From NCBI GenBank assembly GCA_003331305.1, contig QOQB01000005.1:61327-125326 (forward strand): a stretch of DNA of 64,000 nt. Reading direction: 5' to 3'. The stretch comes from Flavobacteriales bacterium (GTDB lineage: Bacteria; Bacteroidota; Bacteroidia; Flavobacteriales; Flavobacteriaceae). Position numbers and translations under genes: made by a program. Each line of letters opens with the position of its first letter. The stretch's first letter is position 1. Under the pieces are notes generated by a model. The model was not told where the DNA came from. It searched no databases and saw only the letters and a list, made by a program, of their open reading frames with translations. Shown one piece after another: positions 37,464 through 46,144 of this stretch.

Positions 37464-39572
37464 ATGACCTCAAAAGTTCTTTTAGCTACCTATTTTTGTT
37501 GTTTATTTTTTAGCTGTACCCACATGACACACACACCGCCTGATGCTTCTATAAAAGAAAAAAAATTATCTAAGCATGGTGATACTCGCGTCGACCCATA
37601 TTATTGGCTTAACGACCGGGAAAACCCAGAAGTTATACAATATCTTGAAGACGAAAACACCTACACCAAAGCCATTCTCAAACCCACTGAAAAACTTCAA
37701 AAAGATCTTTTTGAGGAAATGAAAGGACGGATAAAGGAAGATGATAGTTCAGTGCCATACTTTTTAAACGAATATTGGTATATCCGCAAATATGAAAAAG
37801 GAAAAGATTATCCTGTTTATACGCGAAAACATAAAACCTTAGAAGCCGATGAAGAGATTCTTTTAGATGTAAATGAATTGGCCAAGGATTTGGCATATTG
37901 CCAAGTTTCGGGCTTGAGTGTTAGCCCAGATAACACAAAACTCGCATACGGAATTGATACGCTCTCAAGGCGAATCTACACAATTAAAGTTAAAGATTTG
38001 ACTACGGGTGAGATACTTCAAGATGAAATAAAAGGGGTAAGCTCTTATGCTGCTTGGGCTGCCGACAGCAACACTATGTTCTATACATCAAAAGATGAGG
38101 AAACCCTACGTACTGATCGTATTTTCAGACATGAGTTGGGACAACCTCAAGTGGACGACACTTTGGTTTTTGAGGAGAAAGATGAAACGTTTTACACGTT
38201 TGTATATCCATCTAAATCAAGAAAATATATCATGATTGGTTCCACAAGTACCATGACTTCTGAATATCAGTTTTTAGCGAGTGACACGCCAAAAAAAAGA
38301 TTTACAACCATTCAAAAACGAGAACGTGGATTGGAGTATAGTGTCGCGCATTTTGGCGATGCTTTTTATATTTCAACGAATGCAGATAACAGCACCAATT
38401 TTAAATTGGTTAAAACACCCACTTCTTCACCCAATAAAGATAACTGGGAAGACGTGTTGCCACACAGGTCTGATGTATTGTTAGAGGACGTGGAATTGTT
38501 TCGTGATTTTATGGTAGTGGGAGAGCGTCAAAACGGATTACTGCAGCTTCGAGTGATGCATTGGGACGGAACAGAGGACTATTATTTGGATTTTAATAGC
38601 GAAACCTACACCGCGTCGTTGAGTACTAACCTAGACTTTGACGCGCCTATATTCCGCTATAATTTTTCTTCATTAACAACACCTTCTAGTGTTATTGACT
38701 ATGACACAAAAACCAAAACCAAAGAAATAAAAAAAGAGCAAGAAGTTTTGGGTGGCACCTTTGATAAAAAAAATTACACCGCTCAACGACTTTGGGCAAC
38801 TGGTGATGACGGTACAAAAATTCCGATTTCACTTGTACGTCACGTAAATACTGAGTTGACGCCAAAAACACCGATTCTACAATACGGCTACGGTTCTTAT
38901 GGTAACACTATTGACCCGTACTTTTCATCTGTCAGATTAAGCTTGCTTGACCGCGGTTTTGTGTTTGTGATTGCACATATAAGAGGCGGCGAATATCTTG
39001 GTCGTCCGTGGTATGAAAATGGGCGTATGCTTTCAAAGAAAAACACATTTAAAGATTTTGTTAGCTGTTCAAAATTTTTAATTGAGCAGGGCTACACATC
39101 CTCGGAGCATTTGTATGCAATGGGCGGTTCTGCGGGAGGATTATTGATGGGTGCAATTATGAACATGGCGCCTGAACTTTATAACGGAATTGTAGCCGCC
39201 GTTCCGTTTGTTGATGTGGTTACTACTATGTTAGACGATAGCATCCCGCTTACCACAGGAGAATATGACGAGTGGGGAAATCCAAACGAAAAAGAATATT
39301 ACGATTATATCAAATCATATTCACCATACGACAACGTTCGTGAGGTTTCATACCCTAATACACTTATAACCACAGGATTACACGACTCACAAGTGCAATA
39401 TTGGGAACCTGCCAAGTGGACAGCAAAACTCCGGGATATGCATCAAGGAGACAATTTGATATTACTGCACACCAATATGGATGCTGGACACGGCGGTGCA
39501 TCTGGACGCTTTGAGGCGCTTAAAGAAATAGCTATGGAATATGCTTTTTTATTGAATTTAGAGCAGAACTAA
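37464..39572 (+). CDS. Prolyl oligopeptidase family (S9A) peptidase, oligopeptidase B-like, lipoprotein
   Basis: A 702-residue serine peptidase. The N-terminus is a lipoprotein signal (LLATYFCCLFFSC), placing it in the envelope. A seven-bladed propeller domain spans about residues 80-420, and the catalytic alpha/beta domain follows. The nucleophile is the serine in AMGGSAGGLLMG, the aspartate is in TTGLHDSQVQYWEP and the histidine in MDAGHGGASGR. HIRGGEYLGRPWYENGR is the S9A signature. Oligopeptidase B cuts small peptides after Arg or Lys; that specificity is inferred. I use the ATG at 37464; the frame is open to a TTG at 37422 that overlaps prfB. Confidence 0.9.
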   Translation: MTSKVLLATYFCCLFFSCTHMTHTPPDASIKEKKLSKHGDTRVDPYYWLNDRENPEVIQYLEDENTYTKAILKPTEKLQKDLFEEMKGRIKEDDSSVPYFLNEYWYIRKYEKGKDYPVYTRKHKTLEADEEILLDVNELAKDLAYCQVSGLSVSPDNTKLAYGIDTLSRRIYTIKVKDLTTGEILQDEIKGVSSYAAWAADSNTMFYTSKDEETLRTDRIFRHELGQPQVDDTLVFEEKDETFYTFVYPSKSRKYIMIGSTSTMTSEYQFLASDTPKKRFTTIQKRERGLEYSVAHFGDAFYISTNADNSTNFKLVKTPTSSPNKDNWEDVLPHRSDVLLEDVELFRDFMVVGERQNGLLQLRVMHWDGTEDYYLDFNSETYTASLSTNLDFDAPIFRYNFSSLTTPSSVIDYDTKTKTKEIKKEQEVLGGTFDKKNYTAQRLWATGDDGTKIPISLVRHVNTELTPKTPILQYGYGSYGNTIDPYFSSVRLSLLDRGFVFVIAHIRGGEYLGRPWYENGRMLSKKNTFKDFVSCSKFLIEQGYTSSEHLYAMGGSAGGLLMGAIMNMAPELYNGIVAAVPFVDVVTTMLDDSIPLTTGEYDEWGNPNEKEYYDYIKSYSPYDNVREVSYPNTLITTGLHDSQVQYWEPAKWTAKLRDMHQGDNLILLHTNMDAGHGGASGRFEALKEIAMEYAFLLNLEQN

Positions 39573-39648
39573 GAGCCTTGAAAATATGTATTTTGATGAA
39601 TTTTTGTAAATTCGCCAACAAACTATCCACACCCTTTGGTGTTAAGGT

Positions 39649-40695
39649 ATGACAACCAACAAAATAGCTGCATATAATAGTGCCTTAGAGCTCATAGGTA
39701 ATACACCACTTGTTAGGCTTAATAAAGCCACCAAAGACTTTTCAGGAAGTTTTTTTGCAAAAGTTGAGGCGTTTAACCCGGGGCACTCAAACAAAGATCG
39801 TATAGCACTACATATTTTAGAAAAGGCCGAGGAAAAGGGTATCGTTAGGCCTGGGAGTACTATTATTGAAACGACTTCTGGCAATACGGGTTACAGTCTT
39901 GCTATGGTTAGCATTATTAAAGGTTATGAATGTATTCTAGCAGTTACTTCAAAGTCTTCACCAGATAAAATTGATATGCTTCGCGCTATGGGTGCTAAAG
40001 TATATGTTTGTCCGGGACATGTCAGCGCAGACGATTCTCGTTCATACTATCAAGTGGCAAAACGATTGCACAACGAAATTGAAGGTTCAGTTTATATTAA
40101 CCAATATTTCAATGAACTTAATACCGATGCACATTACCTCACCACTGGGCCTGAAATATGGGAGCAAACCAAAGGCCAAATCACACATTTGGTGGCAAGT
40201 AGTGGTACAGGTGGTACTATTTCGGGTATCGGTCGGTTCTTGAAAGAGCAAAATAAAGACATTCAAATTATTGGCGTAGATGCCTATGGATCTGTGCTTA
40301 AAAAATATCACGAGACCCAAGAGTTTGATCCTAATGAAATTTATCCATACAGAATTGAGGGACTAGGCAAAAACTTGATACCTACAGCCACTGATTTTGA
40401 TGTGATTGATCATTTTGAAAAAGTTACTGATGAAGAGAGCGCGCACGCAGCCCGCGATATTGCCAAAACAGAAGGTCTTTTTGTTGGCTATACGTCTGGA
40501 GCAGCTCTTCAAGCAGTTCGACAATTGGACAAAAAAGGAACATTTTTTGATGAAAATAGTGTCGTCGTAATTATCTTTTGTGATCACGGTTCGCGCTACA
40601 TGAGTAAAATATATAGCGACAAATGGATGCGAGAGCAAGGATTTTTTGATGCGAAGAACATTGAAAAAGAGAAACCGATAGAATACATTCGTTAA
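39649..40695 (+). CDS. capA: PLP-dependent fold-II enzyme, probable cysteate synthase (CapA-like)
   Basis: A 348-residue enzyme of the cysteine synthase/cystathionine beta-synthase family. The PLP lysine is Lys49 in [11 protein letters not shown], the substrate loop is [12 protein letters not shown] and the phosphate-binding loop [14 protein letters not shown]. There is no haem or CBS domain. By sequence alone it could be called cysteine synthase. Directly downstream (61 bases) is an oxoamine-synthase-type enzyme, and this pair matches CapA-CapB of Capnocytophaga ochracea, where CapA makes L-cysteate from O-phosphoserine and sulfite for capnine, the sulfonolipid of gliding Bacteroidota. The CapA role is inferred from that pairing; cysteine or cystathionine synthesis is the alternative. 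Confidence 0.7.
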   Translation: MTTNKIAAYNSALELIGNTPLVRLNKATKDFSGSFFAKVEAFNPGHSNKDRIALHILEKAEEKGIVRPGSTIIETTSGNTGYSLAMVSIIKGYECILAVTSKSSPDKIDMLRAMGAKVYVCPGHVSADDSRSYYQVAKRLHNEIEGSVYINQYFNELNTDAHYLTTGPEIWEQTKGQITHLVASSGTGGTISGIGRFLKEQNKDIQIIGVDAYGSVLKKYHETQEFDPNEIYPYRIEGLGKNLIPTATDFDVIDHFEKVTDEESAHAARDIAKTEGLFVGYTSGAALQAVRQLDKKGTFFDENSVVVIIFCDHGSRYMSKIYSDKWMREQGFFDAKNIEKEKPIEYIR

Positions 40696-40726
40696 TTGAA
40701 AGCTTCAGTATTAACGGCTAATCTCC

Positions 40727-40734
40727 TATATTTG
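40727..40734 (+). promoter_or_regulatory. Candidate -7 element between capA and capB
   Basis: TATATTTG, 22 bases before the capB TTG start. No convincing -33, so capB may have its own promoter as well as read-through from capA. Confidence 0.4.
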
Positions 40735-40756
40735 CAACAACTTTAAAACCAATACA

Positions 40757-42019
40757 TTGACAACCGATTTGTTTGCCAAAATTCGTGAAAATAAAGGACC
40801 GCTTGGAAAGTGGGCTTCAGTAGCGGAAGGATATTTTGCATTCCCAAAACTTGAAGGACCTATTGGAAACCGCATGAAGTTTCAAGGAAAGGAAGTTATC
40901 ACATGGAGTGTAAACGACTACCTGGGGCTTGCCAATCATCCAGATGTGCGTAAAGTTGATGCCGACGCAGCAGCTGAGCATGGCTCCGCATATCCTATGG
41001 GGGCTCGATTAATGTCAGGGCATACTTCATTTCACGAACAGCTGCAAGATGAGTTGGCTGCTTTTGTGGGTAAGGAATCAGCATATGTATTAAACTTTGG
41101 ATATCAAGGGATCCTGTCTACTATTGACACCTTAGTATCTAAGAATGATGTTATTGTATACGATGTAGATTCTCACGCGTGTATTGTTGATGGTGTTCGT
41201 TTACATATTGGAAAACGCTTTACATTTCGCCATAACGATATTGAAAGTTTAGAGAAGAATCTAGTTCGGGCTACTAAAGTTGCAAATGAAACTGGTGGCG
41301 GTATTTTGGTGATATCGGAAGGTGTTTTTGGCATGCGGGGCGAGCAGGGTAAACTGCGTGAAATTGCTGCACTAAAAGAAAAATACGGTTTTCGCTTTTT
41401 AGTTGATGATGCACACGGTTTTGGTACTTTAGGTGCTACTGGCGCTGGAGCAGGCGAAGAGCAAGGGGTTATGGATGATATTGATGTATACTTTGCCACA
41501 TTTGCTAAATCTATGGCAAGTACAGGTGCGTTTATTGCTGGTGACAAAGAAATTATGGACTACATGAAGTACAACATGCGTTCTCAAGTATTTGCCAAAT
41601 CATTGCAAATGGTTCTTGTGAAAGGTGCTTTGAAGCGATTGGACATGCTTAGGACCATGCCAGAATTAAAGTCTAAGCTTTGGCAAAATGTTGATGCTCT
41701 TCAAAATGGTCTTAAAAAACGTGGCTTTGATATTGGTACAACCCAAAGTTGCGTAACGCCTGTATATTTAAAAGGCAGCATTCCAGAAGCTATGGTACTG
41801 GTTAAAGACCTTCGTGAGAATTATGGTATTTTCTGCTCTATCGTAGTATATCCTGTTATTCCAAAAGGATTGATTTTACTCCGGTTGATACCTACATCAT
41901 CACATACCCTAGATGATGTTGAAGAAACGCTAACCGCATTTTCTGCGATTCGTGAAAAGCTTACCTCAGGCGTATACGAGCGTCTTTCTCAAAGCCTTAT
42001 GGGTGCAGTAAACGCCTAA
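40757..42019 (+). CDS. capB: Alpha-oxoamine synthase family enzyme, probable cysteate fatty acyltransferase (CapB-like)
   Basis: A 420-residue fold-I PLP enzyme related to serine palmitoyltransferase, KBL and BioF. The PLP lysine is Lys251 in TFAKSMASTGAF, the ring-stacking and charge-relay residues are in DVDSHACIVDG and LVDDAHGFGTLG, and ITWSVNDYLGLANHP is the family opening. These enzymes condense an amino acid with an acyl-CoA and release CO2. With a CapA-like gene directly upstream, cysteate plus a branched acyl-CoA is the likely reaction, giving dehydrocapnine. Serine palmitoyltransferase or 2-amino-3-ketobutyrate ligase are alternatives. The start is a TTG (MTTDLF in the family form). 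It ends convergently with the next gene, sharing CTAA. Confidence 0.75.
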   Translation: MTTDLFAKIRENKGPLGKWASVAEGYFAFPKLEGPIGNRMKFQGKEVITWSVNDYLGLANHPDVRKVDADAAAEHGSAYPMGARLMSGHTSFHEQLQDELAAFVGKESAYVLNFGYQGILSTIDTLVSKNDVIVYDVDSHACIVDGVRLHIGKRFTFRHNDIESLEKNLVRATKVANETGGGILVISEGVFGMRGEQGKLREIAALKEKYGFRFLVDDAHGFGTLGATGAGAGEEQGVMDDIDVYFATFAKSMASTGAFIAGDKEIMDYMKYNMRSQVFAKSLQMVLVKGALKRLDMLRTMPELKSKLWQNVDALQNGLKKRGFDIGTTQSCVTPVYLKGSIPEAMVLVKDLRENYGIFCSIVVYPVIPKGLILLRLIPTSSHTLDDVEETLTAFSAIREKLTSGVYERLSQSLMGAVNA

Positions 42020-43005
42020 TCATCTCCGTAAAGCGCTACTACAGGTTCCCCTTCTAGTGGAATATACCCCCTGAACATGCCTATGGTATTAAAAGGCATA
42101 ACTACCGTTCCAGTAGCATCTAATCCAATAACACCCCCTAAGCCACCTTTGGTTTTTAGTGTTTGAATTACTTGGGTTGATGCTTGTTCAATACTTTGAT
42201 GATCGTATTTGATACGAGCAGCAATATCGTGAGCTACCACATAACGAATAAAATACTCGCCATGACCTGTTGCTGAAATGCCACAAACACCATTTTCCGC
42301 ATAGGTTCCAGCTCCAATTACAGGAACATCACCAATGCGACCGTAACGTTTATTTGTCATACCTCCTGTGGAGGTACCCGCTGCAAGATTCCCATTTTGA
42401 TCTAATGCTACTGCACCTACGGTGCCTAACTTATCCTGTTTGACCTCTTTCATAGAAGTTTTTGCTTCCAAAAGTTTATCAAAATTATTTTGTGTAAAAA
42501 AATAGGACGAGTCCACTTGTTTGAGTCCTTGCTCAATGGCAAATTCTTCGGCGCCCGAGCCACTCAAAAAAACGTGTACCGAATGATCGAGCACTGCTCT
42601 TGCCACTTGAATGGGGTTTTTAATTGTACTAATTCCAGTCGCAGCACCTGCATTTGCAGTCGCGCCGTCCATAATAGCACTATCCATCTCGTTTGTTTCG
42701 TGGTAGGTAAAAACGGACCCCTTACCCGCATTGAATAAGGGGGAATCTTCTAAGTGTTCAATCGCAATTTGTACGGCATCTAAGCTCGAGCCCCCACTCT
42801 TTATTATCTCTCTTCCTTTTAACAACGACTCCTTGAGGGTTTCGGCATAGGCATGCTCCATGCTGTCGGTTACGCTCGTGCGCGAAATCCAGCCTGCACC
42901 TCCGTGAATAACCAACACGGCTTTAGGTGATTTTTTTGATGAAATAGAGGTACAATTCATAAATAAAATACTGCCTACAAATAGGATAAAAAAGCGAAAA
43001 AACAT
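42016..43005 (-). CDS. Isoaspartyl peptidase/L-asparaginase (Ntn hydrolase), lipoprotein
   Basis: A 329-residue plant-type asparaginase homologue. The precursor is cut to expose the threonine in KLGTVGAVALDQNG, the nucleophile of this Ntn-hydrolase family. VIHGGAGWISR and STGGMTNKRYGRIGDVP are the other signatures, and GAGTYAENGVCGISATGHGE completes the active site. Unlike the cytosolic E. coli enzyme, it starts with a lipoprotein signal (FFILFVGSILFMNC, Cys at the lipobox), so it should sit in the envelope. It removes isoaspartyl residues from peptides or splits asparagine. I use the ATG at 43005; a TTG lies six codons earlier. Confidence 0.9.
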   Translation of the reverse strand: MFFRFFILFVGSILFMNCTSISSKKSPKAVLVIHGGAGWISRTSVTDSMEHAYAETLKESLLKGREIIKSGGSSLDAVQIAIEHLEDSPLFNAGKGSVFTYHETNEMDSAIMDGATANAGAATGISTIKNPIQVARAVLDHSVHVFLSGSGAEEFAIEQGLKQVDSSYFFTQNNFDKLLEAKTSMKEVKQDKLGTVGAVALDQNGNLAAGTSTGGMTNKRYGRIGDVPVIGAGTYAENGVCGISATGHGEYFIRYVVAHDIAARIKYDHQSIEQASTQVIQTLKTKGGLGGVIGLDATGTVVMPFNTIGMFRGYIPLEGEPVVALYGDD

Positions 43006-43036
43006 AATAAAATTTTCATTCAAGTTAGTAAAATCT

Positions 43037-43312
43037 TCAGTTAAGTTGAATGGCTAATAAAACGATATTCACCACAAGACCAATAAAGAAAAGCGCGAAT
43101 ATCTTTTTTACATGGATTTGTCCCAAAATAGCACCGAGATACATATTGGTTGCAGCTACACAACAAAACAACTGAATCATATCCCAAAAAGTGGGTTTTC
43201 CTTGTAGCAAAAAATACACAACAATATACCCGATGCAAGCTTGAATAATGATGGTAAGTGGAATAAGCTGGTAGTAACTCCCAGCAAAAAGACGATAGGC
43301 TTTTGAATACAT
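43037..43312 (-). CDS. Small membrane protein, unknown function
   Basis: A 91-residue hydrophobic protein with three predicted membrane helices (around LIPLTIIIQACIGYIVVYFLL, MIQLFCCVAATNMYLGAI and FALFFIGLVVNIVLLAIQL). I do not recognise a family. I start it at the ATG at 43312 (MYSKAYRLF), though the frame is open 36 bases further. It lies 31 bases upstream of the isoaspartyl peptidase start on the same strand and may be co-transcribed with it. It is divergent from pyrR. Confidence 0.65.
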   Translation of the reverse strand: MYSKAYRLFAGSYYQLIPLTIIIQACIGYIVVYFLLQGKPTFWDMIQLFCCVAATNMYLGAILGQIHVKKIFALFFIGLVVNIVLLAIQLN

Positions 43313-43391
43313 AACAGTAAGATTAAAGGTTAGTTCAAAAGTAGTCATTTATTTGAAATCAGAAAAAACACCGAAAACCATCAATTTTTTC

Positions 43392-43399
43392 TATTTTTG
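43392..43399 (+). promoter_or_regulatory. Candidate -7 element for pyrR-pyrB
   Basis: TATTTTTG, 13 bases before the pyrR ATG. A start here leaves almost no leader, so no room for a PyrR-bound attenuator. Confidence 0.45.
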
Positions 43400-43412
43400 T
43401 AAAAATTATGGG

Positions 43413-43952
43413 ATGAGCAAAAAGCTACTACTTAGTGCCGAAGACCTCCGCATCATCCTTTTTCGTTTAGCTTGTCAACTTAAAGAAACTCACGGGAATT
43501 TTACCCAAACCCTATTAGTTGGATTGCAACCTCGCGGTGTTCGCCTGGCCGAACGTTTGCTGCATACATTAACAAATCACTACGAAGTGCCCAACGTTCA
43601 ATTAAGCAAGCTTGATATTACCTTTTTTAGAGATGACTTCCGTCGAAGTGGTAAAGTGCTAAATGCCAGTGACAACAGCATGGAATTTGGTGTTGAAAAT
43701 AAGCGTATCGTATTGATTGACGATGTGTTATATACAGGGCGCAGTATTCGTGCGGCACTAACTGCCATAGACTCTTATGGCCGCCCAGCAGAAATCCAAC
43801 TTCTCAACTTAATCGATCGCAGATTTTCTAGGCACCTGCCCATACAACCTGATTTTTGCGGTCATCAAGTGGATGCCATCCAAAATGAGCGCGTGGTAGT
43901 GTGCTGGAAAGAAGATGATAATGAAGATGCAGTTTATCTTGTAAACAAATAG
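43413..43952 (+). CDS. pyrR: PyrR: pyrimidine regulator / uracil phosphoribosyltransferase
   Basis: A 179-residue PyrR-family protein with a type I phosphoribosyltransferase fold. The PRPP loop is VLIDDVLYTGRSIRAAL and the flexible loop and hood match PyrR (LVGLQPRGVRLAERL, LSKLDITFFRDD). In Bacillus it binds pyr mRNA to control attenuation and also makes UMP from uracil. Here it sits one base before pyrB, so a pyrimidine role is firm, but the RNA leader it would bind is not visible. I use the ATG at 43413 (MSKKLLLSAEDLR); an upstream in-frame codon at 43353 adds unlike residues. Confidence 0.92.
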   Translation: MSKKLLLSAEDLRIILFRLACQLKETHGNFTQTLLVGLQPRGVRLAERLLHTLTNHYEVPNVQLSKLDITFFRDDFRRSGKVLNASDNSMEFGVENKRIVLIDDVLYTGRSIRAALTAIDSYGRPAEIQLLNLIDRRFSRHLPIQPDFCGHQVDAIQNERVVVCWKEDDNEDAVYLVNK

Positions 43953-43953
43953 C

Positions 43954-44877
43954 ATGAGTGAACTAAGTGTAAGGCATTTATTGGGAATCAAATACCTCAA
44001 CGAGGCAGATATTCGTTTGATATTTGAAACCGCAACCCAGTTTAAGGAGGTTATTAATCGACCTATAAAGAAAGTACCTTCATTACGAGATATTACCATT
44101 GCCAATTTGTTTTTTGAGAACAGTACGCGAACTAAGCTTTCATTTGAACTAGCCCAGAAGCGCCTTTCTGCAGATGTTATCAACTTTGCAGCATCAATGT
44201 CCTCTTTGAAAAAAGGGGAAACCCTCATAGACACTGTAAACAATATATTGTCTATGAAAGTGGATATGGTAGTCATGCGTCACTCCAGTGCAGGCGCAGC
44301 TAGTTTTTTGGCGGAGCATGTTGATGCTACCATTATAAATGCAGGTGACGGCGCCCACGAGCACCCCACTCAGGCATTACTCGATACTTTTTCTATAGCT
44401 GAACGCTTGGGAGATGTGGCAGGGAAAAAAGTTGTTATCATTGGTGATATTTTACACTCACGGGTAGCCCTTTCAAACATTTTTGCACTTCAAAAATTAG
44501 GTGCTCAGGTGAAAGTTTGCGGCCCATCTACTTTGATGCCAAAACACATAACAAGCTTGGGCGTTACTGTAGAAACAGATGTAAAAAAGGCCCTCGAATG
44601 GTGTGATGTAGCAAATGTTCTCCGTGTACAGTTTGAGCGTATGTCAGCAAGTTATTTCCCCTCGAACAGAGAGTACGCCGCCTTTTATGGTATCACCAAA
44701 CCTATGTTGGATTCGCTAGAAAAAGAAATTGTTATCATGCATCCAGGACCCATTAACAGGGGTGTGGAACTTTCGAGCGAAGTCGTAGATTCAGATCAAG
44801 CTATAATCTTAAACCAAGTGGAAAATGGCGTTGCTGTCCGTATGGCAGTGTTATATCTTCTTGCAGCAAAAAAGTAA
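43954..44877 (+). CDS. pyrB: Aspartate carbamoyltransferase catalytic subunit
   Basis: A 307-residue ATCase catalytic chain that makes carbamoyl-aspartate, the first committed pyrimidine step. FENSTRTKLSFELA is the carbamoyl-phosphate motif, HEHPTQALLDTFSI the second one, and HPGPINRGVELSSEV closes the active site. No pyrI regulatory chain follows, so the enzyme is probably the unregulated trimer or is associated with other proteins. The ATG is one base after pyrR. Length is normal. Confidence 0.96.
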   Translation: MSELSVRHLLGIKYLNEADIRLIFETATQFKEVINRPIKKVPSLRDITIANLFFENSTRTKLSFELAQKRLSADVINFAASMSSLKKGETLIDTVNNILSMKVDMVVMRHSSAGAASFLAEHVDATIINAGDGAHEHPTQALLDTFSIAERLGDVAGKKVVIIGDILHSRVALSNIFALQKLGAQVKVCGPSTLMPKHITSLGVTVETDVKKALEWCDVANVLRVQFERMSASYFPSNREYAAFYGITKPMLDSLEKEIVIMHPGPINRGVELSSEVVDSDQAIILNQVENGVAVRMAVLYLLAAKK

Positions 44878-44880
44878 CCT

Positions 44881-45222
44881 ATGCAGATTACTCAACAAGA
44901 GAATACAACCATATTTTCGTGGGAAACGACTGATCCAATCGGTACAGATTTTAGAATCCTTGTTAAGGCACATTACAAGAATATGGAAAATCAAAACATT
45001 GTAGTGGATTTATCAGCCCTTAAAAAAATTACTGCAGGTCATGTAATGGAATTTTCAGAGCTTAGCGTTTATAACAAAGAGCACGTCAGTAAATCCTTTG
45101 TAGTGGTTATTGGGTCTTTAGATATTAATACGCTAGCAGATACTATTTCTGTAGCACCAACCCTACAAGAAGCCTTGGATTTGATTGATATGGAAGAGAT
45201 TGAACGCGATTTAGGTTACTGA
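44881..45222 (+). CDS. STAS-like protein, upstream of rnz
   Basis: A 113-residue protein with the alternating strand and helix pattern of an anti-sigma-factor-antagonist (STAS) fold: an N-terminal strand pair, VVDLSALKKITAGHVMEFSEL as the central strand and helix, then FVVVIGSLD and a last helix. The serine normally phosphorylated in SpoIIAA-type proteins is not evident. Flavobacterial genomes place it before rnz, and it shares its last base with the rnz ATG, so the two are coupled. A link to RNase Z or to stress signalling is not shown. The fold call is tentative. Confidence 0.6.
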   Translation: MQITQQENTTIFSWETTDPIGTDFRILVKAHYKNMENQNIVVDLSALKKITAGHVMEFSELSVYNKEHVSKSFVVVIGSLDINTLADTISVAPTLQEALDLIDMEEIERDLGY

Positions 45223-46121
45223 TGAAACTCACAATTTTAGGTTGCCACTCAGCTAGTCCTCACGAAAATAAAAATCCTACCGCGCAACTTTTGGATATTA
45301 AAGGGCATCGTTTTTTAATTGACTGTGGCGAAGGAACTCAAGTACAACTGCGAAAAGCAAAAGTATCTTTTGTACACATCAAACATATATTTATATCGCA
45401 TCTTCATGGAGATCACTTTTACGGATTACCAGGGTTGGTGTCTTCCTTTCGACTTTTAGGACGTGAGGCACCACTTCATATTTACGGGCCAAAGGGCATT
45501 AAAGAAGCGCTAAGTCTTTTATTAAAACTGGCTAACTCATGGACAAACTTTCCTCTTCATTTTCATGAGCTCGGTAGCAACGCTTCTGTATGTGTTTTTG
45601 AAGATGACGATGTTGTCGTCCATACTATTCCGCTTAATCATCGTGTATACACCAACGGGTTTTTATTTGCTGAAAAAGAAGGGTATCGACGTATAAACGC
45701 GGATGCTGCTGAAACGGCAGGTATTGATAAAAGTCAATATAGATTGTTACAATTGGGGCAAGATGTTTTGATAGACGATGTTTTAATCAAAAATAGTTCT
45801 GTAACGTACAACCCAAACCCTCCAAAGAAATATGCGTACTGTAGCGATACTGCTTATTTTCCATCAGTTGTTCCTATCATTAAAGACGCAGACTGGCTAT
45901 ATCACGAAGCAACGTTTTTACAACAGCATGCAGACCTTGCTCAAAAAACGAAGCATAGTACCGCTCAAGAAGCAGCAACAATCGCCCGAGATGCTAACGT
46001 AGGACGATTGATTTTAGGGCACTATTCAGCACGCTACAAAAATCTTGATCTTTTTGCTCAAGAGGCCATTCCAATATACCCAAATGTAATACTTGCCGCA
46101 GATGGCGCTGTGATTACCTAA
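45222..46121 (+). CDS. rnz: Ribonuclease Z
   Basis: A 299-residue metallo-beta-lactamase-fold endonuclease that trims tRNA 3' ends. The metal motif HLHGDH is at residues 60-65, followed by HRVYTNGFLF-type ligands, YCSDTAYFPS and HSTAQEAATIARD with the later HYSARYKN histidine. The exosite arm between about 150 and 185 is of RNase Z type. Both tRNA genes in this window lack an encoded CCA, so such processing is needed. It overlaps the STAS-like gene by one base. Confidence 0.94.
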   Translation: MKLTILGCHSASPHENKNPTAQLLDIKGHRFLIDCGEGTQVQLRKAKVSFVHIKHIFISHLHGDHFYGLPGLVSSFRLLGREAPLHIYGPKGIKEALSLLLKLANSWTNFPLHFHELGSNASVCVFEDDDVVVHTIPLNHRVYTNGFLFAEKEGYRRINADAAETAGIDKSQYRLLQLGQDVLIDDVLIKNSSVTYNPNPPKKYAYCSDTAYFPSVVPIIKDADWLYHEATFLQQHADLAQKTKHSTAQEAATIARDANVGRLILGHYSARYKNLDLFAQEAIPIYPNVILAADGAVIT

Positions 46122-46144
46122 GCTTTATTTGTATTTTTACAAGA

